DNA of 64,000 nt from NCBI RefSeq assembly GCF_000285555.1, contig NZ_HE610997.1:535471-599470 (forward strand). The letters are read 5' to 3'. This document shows, in pieces, positions 56,377-64,000 of this stretch. The notes below the pieces were generated by a model. The model did not search any database. It saw only the letters and a list, made by a program, of their open reading frames with translations, and was not told the origin of the DNA. Each line of letters starts with the position of its first letter. Position 1 is the first letter of the stretch. Both the position numbers and the translations under genes were made by a program. This DNA is from Kurthia massiliensis (GTDB lineage: Bacteria; Bacillota; Bacilli; Bacillales_A; Planococcaceae).

Positions 56377-56610
56377 ATGCAAGCAACAATCTACAGTACA
56401 CCTAACTGCGGCTATTGCACATTAATGAAACAGTTTTTAGCCGAACAACATATTGATTATACCGTCGTTACAATTGATGGTCCTGAAGTGGCGCAATATT
56501 TAATGAACGAAACCGGTCGCCTCGGTGCCCCACAAACGAATATCGAAGGCTATTGGGTACTCGGTTATGATCCGAATGCTGCAATGAAAATTATTCACGG
56601 TCTGCAATAA
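56377..56610 (+). CDS. Glutaredoxin-family protein
   Basis: A 77-residue thioredoxin-fold reductant with active site C11-G-Y-C14 (TPNCGYCTLMKQFL) and the cis-proline loop GRLGAPQTNIEG, a variant of the usual TVP. The glutathione-binding residues of classic glutaredoxins are only partly conserved, so a NrdH- or bacillithiol-linked (bacilliredoxin-like) role is possible. AAAGGAAG lies 9 nt before the ATG. Ends at a convergent terminator with tyrS. Confidence 0.88.
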   Translation: MQATIYSTPNCGYCTLMKQFLAEQHIDYTVVTIDGPEVAQYLMNETGRLGAPQTNIEGYWVLGYDPNAAMKIIHGLQ

Positions 56611-56642
56611 AAAAACCGCCAGCTGCTGCTAGCGGTTTTTTT
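56608..56642. terminator. Convergent terminator, glutaredoxin gene and tyrS
   Basis: AAAAACCGC / GCGGTTTTT stem with a 12-nt loop, T runs on both sides. Confidence 0.88.
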
Positions 56643-56649
56643 AGATTCA

Positions 56650-57972
<1,323 letters not shown>

Positions 57973-57982
57973 TTATGCAAAA

Positions 57983-58218
57983 TAAAAACGTCCCTGCCAT
58001 CTATTGATGCAGGGACGTTAGGGACGTATAACGCGGTACCACCCGGCTTGGAGATTGTGAAAAATCTCCCGCTTGATTCGTACTTTATCGCAGTACATAC
58101 GTCTCACTCCGAATGTGTAATTCATGCCACGTACTATGTCTAGCTTCCACCAACCGCTAGCTCTCTATACAGGAAATACGGACATTACTGCGCATTCTTC
58201 ACCGTTCGATTCATATAT
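57983..58218 (-). ncRNA. T-box riboswitch (tyrosine) of tyrS
   Basis: The minus strand holds the T-box core GGGTGGTACCGCG (58032-58044) and a terminator ACGTCCCTGC / GCAGGGACGT followed by T (57983-58018). Stem I includes AGAGAG and a specifier-loop TAC (Tyr) at 58117-58119 followed by ACATTCGGAGTG, matching the arrangement in the thrS leader. Confidence 0.92.
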
Positions 58219-58223
58219 AGGCT

Positions 58224-58252
58224 ATTATCACTGTTCATAAATCAAATGTCAA
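58224..58252 (-). promoter_or_regulatory. tyrS promoter
   Basis: TTGACA-17-GATAAT on the minus strand, a strong sigma-A promoter, back to back with the promoter of the PBP gene. Confidence 0.75.
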
Positions 58253-58271
58253 TAAATTAGACTGAATATGT

Positions 58272-58516
58272 TATAATAGACGAGATTTTATCGAAATCTT
58301 TTCGTAAAATACGTTCATTTAAAAGTGGCATAAAACGAGAAGATTAGGGTAAGATGTAATGTATGAATCAGTGATTGATACATAACACGTATGAGCATTT
58401 ACAAAACTAAGCTAGCCGTTGCACGAGCTTAGTCCCTTAATTTAGAACATAAAGGAGGAAGGCGTTCAGAAAGTAGCAACATCACGCCTTTGTGAACTTT
58501 TTGCAACGTCATGTGA
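58272..58516 (+). other. Long structured leader of the class A PBP gene
   Basis: A TATAAT at 58272-58277 would start a leader of about 235 nt. It holds a perfect hairpin (ACTAAGCT / AGCTTAGT, 58406-58433), then the only good Shine-Dalgarno (AAAGGAGG, 58451-58458), which begins a second hairpin (AAGGCGT / ACGCCTT, to about 58490). The PBP GTG start is 58 nt beyond the Shine-Dalgarno and is immediately preceded by ATG TGA. No protein-coding gene fits this stretch. Confidence 0.45.
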
Positions 58517-60955
58517 GTGAACAAAATCAAACAGTGGGTCGACCAATTCGATGCTAAACTTGAGACGTTATCAAACAAAACATGGATGAAGTATTTCCGT
58601 ATCACGACAGGTGTATTGAAAAACTTAATCATGATTTTTGTACTCTTTGCCGTCCTCGGAATCGTTTTCGTCGGATCGATTGGTGCAGGTTATTTCGCGT
58701 CACTCGTTAAAGAAGAGCCCCTTACCTCGAAAAAAGAAATGGTATCGATGGTTCACAATTACGAAGAGACGAGTAAATTATACTTTGCAGGCAACCAATA
58801 TTTAGGCAAAATGCGCACAGATTTAGAGCGTACAGAAACGACGCTCGATAAAGTCGCACCGACATTAATTGATGCCGTGATTGCAACAGAGGATGAAAAC
58901 TTCTATAAACATAACGGTATTGTACCGAAGGCCGTACTTCGCGGTCTTGCACAAGATATTTCAAATTCTGACTCGCAAACAGGTGGTTCTACATTAACGC
59001 AACAGTTAATTAAAAACCAAATTTTAACGAATGAAGTGTCTTACGAACGTAAAGCAAAAGAATTATTACTCGCACAACGTCTTGAAATATTCATGACGAA
59101 AGATGAAATTTTAGAAGCTTACTTAAACGTTATTCCTTACGGTCGTAACTCTTCGGGCACAAATATTGCCGGCGTTGAAACTGCTGCAGAAGGAATTTTC
59201 GATACAAGCGCAAAAAAATTAAATCTTGCACAAGCTGCTTATATCGCAGGGATTCCACAATCCCCTTACGCATATACACCTTATACACAATCAGGTGCAT
59301 TAAAAGACGATAAACAGTTACAAATCGGTATTAACCGTATGAAAACTGTATTGTATCGTATGCATGAAACAGATAAAATTTCGACGAAGCAATACAAAAA
59401 AGCACTAAAATATAACATTAAAAAAGACTTCCGTGCGAAAGAAGCGCGCGCTGCTGAAAAATATCCATATGTCACATATGAAATCGAAGAACGTGCAAAA
59501 GAAGAAATGGCGAAAATCATTGCGAAACGTGATGGTATTGAAGCAAGCCGTATCGAAAACGAAGCACGCTTACGAGAGAAATATAAAATTTTAGCAGACC
59601 GTGAGTTACGTACGAAAGGTTATAAAATCTATTCAACAATCGACAAAAAAATGTACGATGGTATGAATAGTGTGAAAAACAACTTCTCAAGCTACGGTGT
59701 ATCAAAATCAGCTCAAACAACTGATTCAGAAACAGGCGAAACAAAAACAATTGAAGCACCTGTACAAGTCGGCGCAATGGCGATTGAAAATGCGACAGGT
59801 AAAATTAAAAGCTTCATCGGTGGCCGAGATTACAACATTGAAAACGTAAACCACGCGACACAAACAAAACGTCAACCTGGTTCTACAATCAAGCCGCTAC
59901 TCGTATACGGCCCAGCAATTGAAAACGGAATTATTAGTGCAGGTAGTGCCCTACCTGACGTTACAGTTACGACACACGGTTGGTCTGCATCAAATCCGCT
60001 TGAAAACTATGGCGGTGCAACACCGAAAGGTATCGTTTCTGCGCGTTACGCACTAAAAAATTCATTAAACTTACCAGCTGTTCGTTTATACGGTTTAAAC
60101 TTCGGTAACAAGCCTATGAAATATTTAGATAAACTTGGCTTTGATCACATTACTGAAACAGACCGTACGACATACTCTGCAGCACTTGGTGGTTTACAAT
60201 ACGGTTCAACAATTGAAGAAAACACGAATGCTTTCGCAACATTTGCCAATAACGGTGAATTTGTCGATGCGTACATGATTACGAAAATCGTCGATAAAGA
60301 AGGCAAAACGGTTTACAAACATAAAGCGAAAAAGAAAAAAGTATTCTCTGAAGAAACATCATATATCGTCACAGATATGTTACGTGATGTTTTAAAATCT
60401 GGTACGGGTAAAGTAGCAAATGGCACATTAAAATTTGGTGCTGATTTCGCTGCAAAATCTGGTACGACACAAAACTATAACGACGTTTGGTTCGTCGGTT
60501 ATAACAAAGACATTTCATTAGGTTTATGGCTCGGTTACGATACGCCGTCAACATTAGATTATGGCTCGAACTACTACGGCAAACCTTCTGAACGTATTAA
60601 CCGTCTATGGGGTCAATTAATGAACTCGATTTACGATACAGACCAAAGTTTAGCAACAGCATCTGGTAAACGATTCCAACAGCCTTATAATGTAGCAAAA
60701 CGTCAAACATGTTCAATCGAAGGTAGCAGTTGTTCTACAGACCTTGTGAATACATCTATTTCATTGAAAAAATTCACGCCAGCTGGCATTTTACAACCAT
60801 TCGGTGGCGACACGAATGCATTGAGTGGCAAGAAAGAAAAAGAAGCTAATAAAGAGGACGAAAACGGTACAACAACTGATACAGACACAACAAATAACAA
60901 TGCTGAAACGTCGACAGAGACGACGCCACCAGCTGAATCAAATAACGGTTTCTAA
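58517..60955 (+). CDS. Class A penicillin-binding protein (PBP1A-type)
   Basis: An 812-residue bifunctional wall synthase: a cytoplasmic N-terminus, one membrane anchor (about 34-62), a GT51 glycosyltransferase (ATEDENFYKHNGIV with catalytic Glu; GGSTLTQQLIKN) and a transpeptidase with STIK (RQPGSTIKPLL), SLN (LKNSLNLPA) and KSGT (AKSGTTQNYND) motifs. The C-terminus is low-complexity, rich in T, N and E. The start is GTG; an in-frame stop directly upstream rules out a longer frame, and no Shine-Dalgarno sits close by. The gene occupies the place of acsA between tyrS and acuA in B. subtilis. Confidence 0.93.
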   Translation: MNKIKQWVDQFDAKLETLSNKTWMKYFRITTGVLKNLIMIFVLFAVLGIVFVGSIGAGYFASLVKEEPLTSKKEMVSMVHNYEETSKLYFAGNQYLGKMRTDLERTETTLDKVAPTLIDAVIATEDENFYKHNGIVPKAVLRGLAQDISNSDSQTGGSTLTQQLIKNQILTNEVSYERKAKELLLAQRLEIFMTKDEILEAYLNVIPYGRNSSGTNIAGVETAAEGIFDTSAKKLNLAQAAYIAGIPQSPYAYTPYTQSGALKDDKQLQIGINRMKTVLYRMHETDKISTKQYKKALKYNIKKDFRAKEARAAEKYPYVTYEIEERAKEEMAKIIAKRDGIEASRIENEARLREKYKILADRELRTKGYKIYSTIDKKMYDGMNSVKNNFSSYGVSKSAQTTDSETGETKTIEAPVQVGAMAIENATGKIKSFIGGRDYNIENVNHATQTKRQPGSTIKPLLVYGPAIENGIISAGSALPDVTVTTHGWSASNPLENYGGATPKGIVSARYALKNSLNLPAVRLYGLNFGNKPMKYLDKLGFDHITETDRTTYSAALGGLQYGSTIEENTNAFATFANNGEFVDAYMITKIVDKEGKTVYKHKAKKKKVFSEETSYIVTDMLRDVLKSGTGKVANGTLKFGADFAAKSGTTQNYNDVWFVGYNKDISLGLWLGYDTPSTLDYGSNYYGKPSERINRLWGQLMNSIYDTDQSLATASGKRFQQPYNVAKRQTCSIEGSSCSTDLVNTSISLKKFTPAGILQPFGGDTNALSGKKEKEANKEDENGTTTDTDTTNNNAETSTETTPPAESNNGF

Positions 60956-60957
60956 TG

Positions 60958-61001
60958 CAAAAGAGTCGAATCGCAATATTGCGGTTCGGCTCTTTTCTTT
61001 T
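60958..61001 (+). terminator. Terminator of the PBP gene
   Basis: AAAGAGTCGAATCGCAA / TTGCGGTTCGGCTCTTT, about 17 bp with wobble pairs and a 2-nt loop, then TCTTTT. Confidence 0.85.
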
Positions 61002-61050
61002 CACGATTTATTCAAAATTTTCTCGTTTACGCATGTTTTTTTGAGTTCAT

Positions 61051-61081
61051 TTGATTTTTTTCTAAAATATTCCTGTATAAT
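61051..61081 (+). promoter_or_regulatory. Promoter of acuABC
   Basis: TATAAT at 61076-61081 with TTGATT 19 bp upstream, about 37 bp before the acuA start. A poor cre-like sequence (GGAAAACGCTTGGA) overlaps the start codon, matching too weakly to call. Confidence 0.5.
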
Positions 61082-61117
61082 ATGTACAAAGGATTATACA
61101 TTGAGGAGGGAAAACGC

Positions 61118-61753
61118 TTGGAACATATAAAGACGTTTGCTTCACAGACGTTAGAGAGCAACATGGGGACATTAATACTTGAAGGCCCCTTATCGTATGA
61201 ATCGTTACAGCAATTTTCGCTACATCCAGGGTTAAAAGCTTTTCGCCCTGCCCCCCAGCAATATAAAGCGCTTCTAAATATTTCTCAAATGCCTGAAGGA
61301 CGCATCGTCGTCGCACGACTAGATGATGTCATTGTCGGCTATGTGACGATTTTATATCCCGACCCGCTAGAACGTTGGTCCGAAGCAAAAATGGACGATT
61401 TAATTGAGCTAGGCGCTATTGAAGTCATTTCCGAATGCCGCGGTGCCGGCGTCGGTAAAGCGCTCGTACGTTTAAGCATGAGCGATGATGCGTTAGAAGA
61501 TTTTATTGTTATTACAACGGAGTATTATTGGCATTGGGATTTGAAAAGTACCGGCTTATCGGTATGGGATTATCGCAAAATGATGGAGAAGATGATGAAT
61601 GCCGGTGGTTTAATTGAATATACGACAGACGACCCGGAAATTACAGCCCATCCTGCAAACTGTTTAATGGCACGTATCGGCAGTCGTGTCCCTGAAGAAA
61701 GTATTGAAGCATTTGACCGTATTCGTTTTTACAATCGTTATCGCACTTCATAA
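61118..61753 (+). CDS. acuA: Protein acetyltransferase AcuA
   Basis: A 211-residue GNAT enzyme that acetylates the catalytic lysine of acyl-CoA synthetases (AcsA in B. subtilis) and switches them off. GNAT core motifs are in EVISECRGAGVGKALV (acetyl-CoA binding). YLYPDPLERW-type and TTEYYWHWDLK segments match the AcuA family. The start is TTG at 61118 with GAGGAGGG 7 nt upstream, giving the same N-terminus as B. subtilis AcuA. First gene of acuABC. The acsA gene that normally lies divergent is not in the window. Confidence 0.93.
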   Translation: MEHIKTFASQTLESNMGTLILEGPLSYESLQQFSLHPGLKAFRPAPQQYKALLNISQMPEGRIVVARLDDVIVGYVTILYPDPLERWSEAKMDDLIELGAIEVISECRGAGVGKALVRLSMSDDALEDFIVITTEYYWHWDLKSTGLSVWDYRKMMEKMMNAGGLIEYTTDDPEITAHPANCLMARIGSRVPEESIEAFDRIRFYNRYRTS

Positions 61754-61770
61754 TTAAGGGAGGCTTTTTT

Positions 61771-62412
61771 ATGCTTGTAGAAAATTTAATGATTCGAAAA
61801 GTCCATACGTTAAAGCCGACACAGACGTTATTTGACGCCGAAGAACTCATGCGTACGAAGCGTATTCGCCACGTACCAATCGTCGATGCTGAACAACGTC
61901 TCGTTGGCCTTATTACCGAACAAGATTTAAAACGTGCAATGCCCTCTTCTCTCGTAACAGCTGAACGAAATTCATTAAACAACCGATGCATCGAAGAATT
62001 TATGGTTCGAGATGTGATTATCGGTCACCCACTCGATTTTATTGAAGAAACAGCATTGTTATTTTTTGAAGAGCGTATCGGTTGTTTACCGATCGTTTCA
62101 AATGGCTATCTCGTCGGCATTTTGACAAATACCGATATTTTATTAAACTATATCGAATTGACCGGTGCGCACAAACCGAGTTCACAAATTGAGCTGCGCG
62201 TCGATGATCAAGTCGGCGTTTTAAGCCGCGTCACAACAATTTGCGCAGATCATCGTGCAAGCATCATTAGTTTACTCGTCTATCCAGATTTAAAGCAGTC
62301 ATCGAAAAAAATTATTTCACTTCGCGTAAAAAGCATTAGCCCTCAAGCCGTTATCGAGGACTTGCGTAAGGAAGGATTTGAACTATTATGGCCAAATTTC
62401 CCGAGCATGTAA
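61771..62412 (+). CDS. acuB: AcuB, CBS-pair and ACT-domain protein
   Basis: A 213-residue regulator: two CBS domains (about 1-130; IVDAEQRLVGLITEQDL and PIVSNGYLVGILTNTD) and a C-terminal ACT-like domain (about 140-210). It probably binds adenine nucleotides and a small metabolite, adjusting acetoin/acetate use; its mechanism is not established. It starts 17 bp after acuA with GGGAGG and overlaps acuC by 25 bp. Confidence 0.92.
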   Translation: MLVENLMIRKVHTLKPTQTLFDAEELMRTKRIRHVPIVDAEQRLVGLITEQDLKRAMPSSLVTAERNSLNNRCIEEFMVRDVIIGHPLDFIEETALLFFEERIGCLPIVSNGYLVGILTNTDILLNYIELTGAHKPSSQIELRVDDQVGVLSRVTTICADHRASIISLLVYPDLKQSSKKIISLRVKSISPQAVIEDLRKEGFELLWPNFPSM

Positions 62413-63569
62413 ACGCGCAAAATGCGGTATTCATTTATTCCCCTGCGCAACTCACGTATAAATTTTCCGAAGAGCATCCATTCAATCAAAAACGAATTGA
62501 GCTCACGATAGATTTACTTGAAAAACTCGGTGCGCTATCAGCCGAACAAATCGTTCCGCCACGCGTAGCGACCGATGATGAAATCGCACTTGCACTTGAC
62601 CCGGCATACATAGATATCGTCAAACGCGCCGGCCACGGCTATGTGACAAATGCAGAAGGTGAACCGTATGGCATCGGTACAGAAGATACACCGATCTTCC
62701 CGAACATGCACGAAGCGAGTGCGGCCATCGTCGGTGCTACGCTCACTGCGTGTGATTATGTCATGCAAGGTAAAGCACAGCACGCGGTAAATCTTGGGGG
62801 TGGGTTGCATCATGGTTTTAAAAATAAAGCATCTGGTTTTTGTATTTATAATGATTCATCAATTGCGATTAAATATATGCAAGAAAAATATAACGCACGC
62901 GTCTTATATGTCGATACCGACGCGCATCATGGAGACGGCGTGCAGTTTCGCTTTTATGACGACCCGCAAGCGTGTACATTTTCAATTCATGAAACAGGCC
63001 GTTATTTATTCCCAGGTACAGGCTCGATTACCGAGCGCGGTACGGGTGATGCCTACGGTACGTCGTTCAACATTCCAATTGATGCATTTACCGAAGATGA
63101 TTCATTTTTAGATTGTTATCGCACAGCGATGCGCGAAATTGTCGAAGATTTTCAGCCGGATATTATTTTGACGCAAAATGGTGCAGACGCGCATCATTTC
63201 GACCCTCTCACACACTTATCGTGTACGATGAAAATTTATCAAGAAATCCCGCGCATTGCACATGAGCTTGCACATGAGTTTTGTGAAGGTCGCTGGGTAG
63301 CGGTTGGTGGCGGTGGCTACGATATTTGGCGTGTCGTTCCACGCGCATGGGCATACATTTGGACGGAAATGAGTGATTTCCCACAACCACATGGCCCCCT
63401 TCCACAAACATGGCTCGATAAATGGCAACCTGAAGCGCCTGTTACATTTATTCCGACATGGGATGATCCAGATCCTTTGTTCGAGCCGATTCCACGTCGT
63501 GCAGAAATTACCGAAAAAAATGCGCAAACACTCGATAAAGCGCTCTATACGATTAGACATAACATTTAA
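62388..63569 (+). CDS. acuC: AcuC, class I type protein deacetylase
   Basis: A 393-residue zinc-dependent deacetylase of the histone deacetylase superfamily, which removes the acetyl group added by AcuA and reactivates acyl-CoA synthetases. Active-site motifs include LGGGLHHGFK, VDTDAHHGDGVQ (zinc ligands D and H), TQNGADAHHFDPL and GGGGYDIWRV. The ATG lies 25 bp inside acuB with AAGGAAGG upstream, so translation is coupled. The operon acuABC forms a reversible lysine acetylation module. Confidence 0.94.
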   Translation: MAKFPEHVNAQNAVFIYSPAQLTYKFSEEHPFNQKRIELTIDLLEKLGALSAEQIVPPRVATDDEIALALDPAYIDIVKRAGHGYVTNAEGEPYGIGTEDTPIFPNMHEASAAIVGATLTACDYVMQGKAQHAVNLGGGLHHGFKNKASGFCIYNDSSIAIKYMQEKYNARVLYVDTDAHHGDGVQFRFYDDPQACTFSIHETGRYLFPGTGSITERGTGDAYGTSFNIPIDAFTEDDSFLDCYRTAMREIVEDFQPDIILTQNGADAHHFDPLTHLSCTMKIYQEIPRIAHELAHEFCEGRWVAVGGGGYDIWRVVPRAWAYIWTEMSDFPQPHGPLPQTWLDKWQPEAPVTFIPTWDDPDPLFEPIPRRAEITEKNAQTLDKALYTIRHNI

Positions 63570-63575
63570 AAACCC

Positions 63576-63705
63576 GAGGCTGGGACAAAACAGTTCATTT
63601 TCCTTTTTTAGCGCTCGCAACAAAAAACCGGAACCGCGCCACAGCGTGATTCCGGTTTTTTTATGCTCATTTGAGGTGGTGTTTTTACACTTATATCCCA
63701 GCCTC
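63576..63705. repeat. Nested inverted-repeat element with internal terminator
   Basis: Perfect outer 10-bp inverted repeats GAGGCTGGGA (63576-63585) and TCCCAGCCTC (63696-63705) enclose a second hairpin, AAAACCGGAA / TTCCGGTTTT (about 63624-63659), flanked by A and T runs. The GAGGCTGGGACAAAAC edge is a motif I know from intergenic hairpins of many low-GC Gram-positive genomes. It lies between the convergent acuC and ccpA and should end transcription of both. Confidence 0.7.
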
Positions 63706-63717
63706 ATTTCATTTGAT

Positions 63718-64000
63718 TTATCGTGTTGAATTGCGAATTTCGATGCGATGTGGCAAAATCACTTGTCGATCTTCGATTGTTTCTTTATTCATAATTTTCG
63801 TTAATAAACGCATTGATACAGCACCGATATCATATAACGGTAGTACAACGCTTGAAAGCTGCGGACGTACCATGCGTGCTAATTTTGAATTTTCAAAGCT
63901 GCATACTTCGATATCTGTCGGTACAACTTTGTCATCATCTTGTGCTGCATGAATGACACCGATTGCAGGTTCATCGCTGCCTACGAAGTAAGCGCTTGCT
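63718..64000 (-). CDS. ccpA: Catabolite control protein A, C-terminal part (cut by window edge)
   Basis: The last 94 codons of a LacI-family regulator are visible. They match CcpA: ending [33 protein letters not shown] and [12 protein letters not shown]. CcpA with HPr-Ser-P binds cre sites to repress or activate carbon genes. Candidate targets with cre-like sites, citZ and ald, are in this window. The location beside acuABC is the same as in B. subtilis. The DNA-binding domain is outside the window. Confidence 0.92.
   Translation of the reverse strand, partial: ASAYFVGSDEPAIGVIHAAQDDDKVVPTDIEVCSFENSKLARMVRPQLSSVVLPLYDIGAVSMRLLTKIMNKETIEDRQVILPHRIEIRNSTR

Noticed and set aside
61109-61122. 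cre site at the acuA start
   Set aside because: GGAAAACGCTTGGA matches only about 11 of 14 positions and would overlap the start codon; too weak to call.

Overview
The window is 64 kb of low-to-medium GC core chromosome from an endospore-former-related member of the Bacillales. The evidence is dense gene order shared with Bacillus subtilis and staphylococci (nrdR-dnaB-dnaI-thrS, polA-mutM-coaE, phoPR, citZ-icd-mdh, pfkA-pyk, accDA, dnaE, iscS-thiI, ezrA, rpsD, tyrS, acuABC, ccpA), AGGAGG-type ribosome binding sites, T-box leaders, and CcpA, Fur, NsrR and WalR type sites. The mdh-icd-citZ cluster next to phoPR, a DUF5776-type lysozyme and the loss of several Bacillus neighbours suggest a Planococcaceae/Caryophanaceae-type genus such as Kurthia or a relative. 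The genus is inference from gene content. There are no rRNA or tRNA genes, no insertion sequences, phage genes or CRISPR array. This is essentially a housekeeping region.

Layout. 0-7.5 kb (mostly minus strand): the start of an exported protein under a Fur-like box, a small membrane protein, argF, an M42 aminopeptidase, dut, a secreted GH25 lysozyme with a WalR box, and the divergent hmp/nsrR nitric oxide defence pair with NsrR operators. 7.5-21 kb (minus): infC-rpmI-rplT behind an L20-type leader, a LysM glucosaminidase, thrS behind a T-box, the primosome operon nrdR-dnaB-dnaI, gapB with a CcpN-like box, and polA-mutM-coaE. 21-38.8 kb (minus): a MaoC-like hotdog gene with phoP-phoR, the TCA genes citZ, icd and mdh, pfkA-pyk, a FadR-type GntR regulator with accD-accA, nrnA-dnaE, and the CBS/hotdog regulator ytoI. 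38.9-52.9 kb: ytkL, an M24 peptidase, ald, a universal stress protein, ytxK, tpx, rarD-sppA-yteJ, an acyl-CoA synthetase, iscS-thiI and ezrA. 53-64 kb (mostly plus): a histidinol-phosphatase-like PHP gene, free methionine-R-sulfoxide reductase, rpsD, a Yip1 protein, a rhodanese/glutaredoxin divergent pair, tyrS behind a T-box, a class A PBP with a long structured leader, acuABC, and the 3' end of ccpA.

How the parts work together. Central carbon metabolism dominates: glycolysis (pfkA, pyk), gluconeogenesis (gapB), the TCA cycle (citZ, icd, mdh), fatty-acid initiation (accDA) and acetate/acyl-CoA use (acuABC, acyl-CoA synthetase). Candidate CcpA (cre) sites precede citZ and ald, and ccpA itself lies at the right edge. 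Replication and repair (dnaB, dnaI, dnaE, polA, mutM, nrnA, dut, nrdR) and translation (infC operon, rpsD, thrS, tyrS, thiI) make up the rest, with RNA-based control visible in front of infC, thrS, tyrS and probably rpsD.

No clearly novel defence or biosynthetic system is present. The items most worth a second look are: the PBP leader, whose only good Shine-Dalgarno lies far from the start codon; the nested inverted-repeat GAGGCTGGGA element between acuC and ccpA; the hotdog gene attached to phoPR; the Fur-boxed exported protein cut by the left edge; the perfect 21-nt palindrome in front of the fadR-accDA operon; and the citZ leader.
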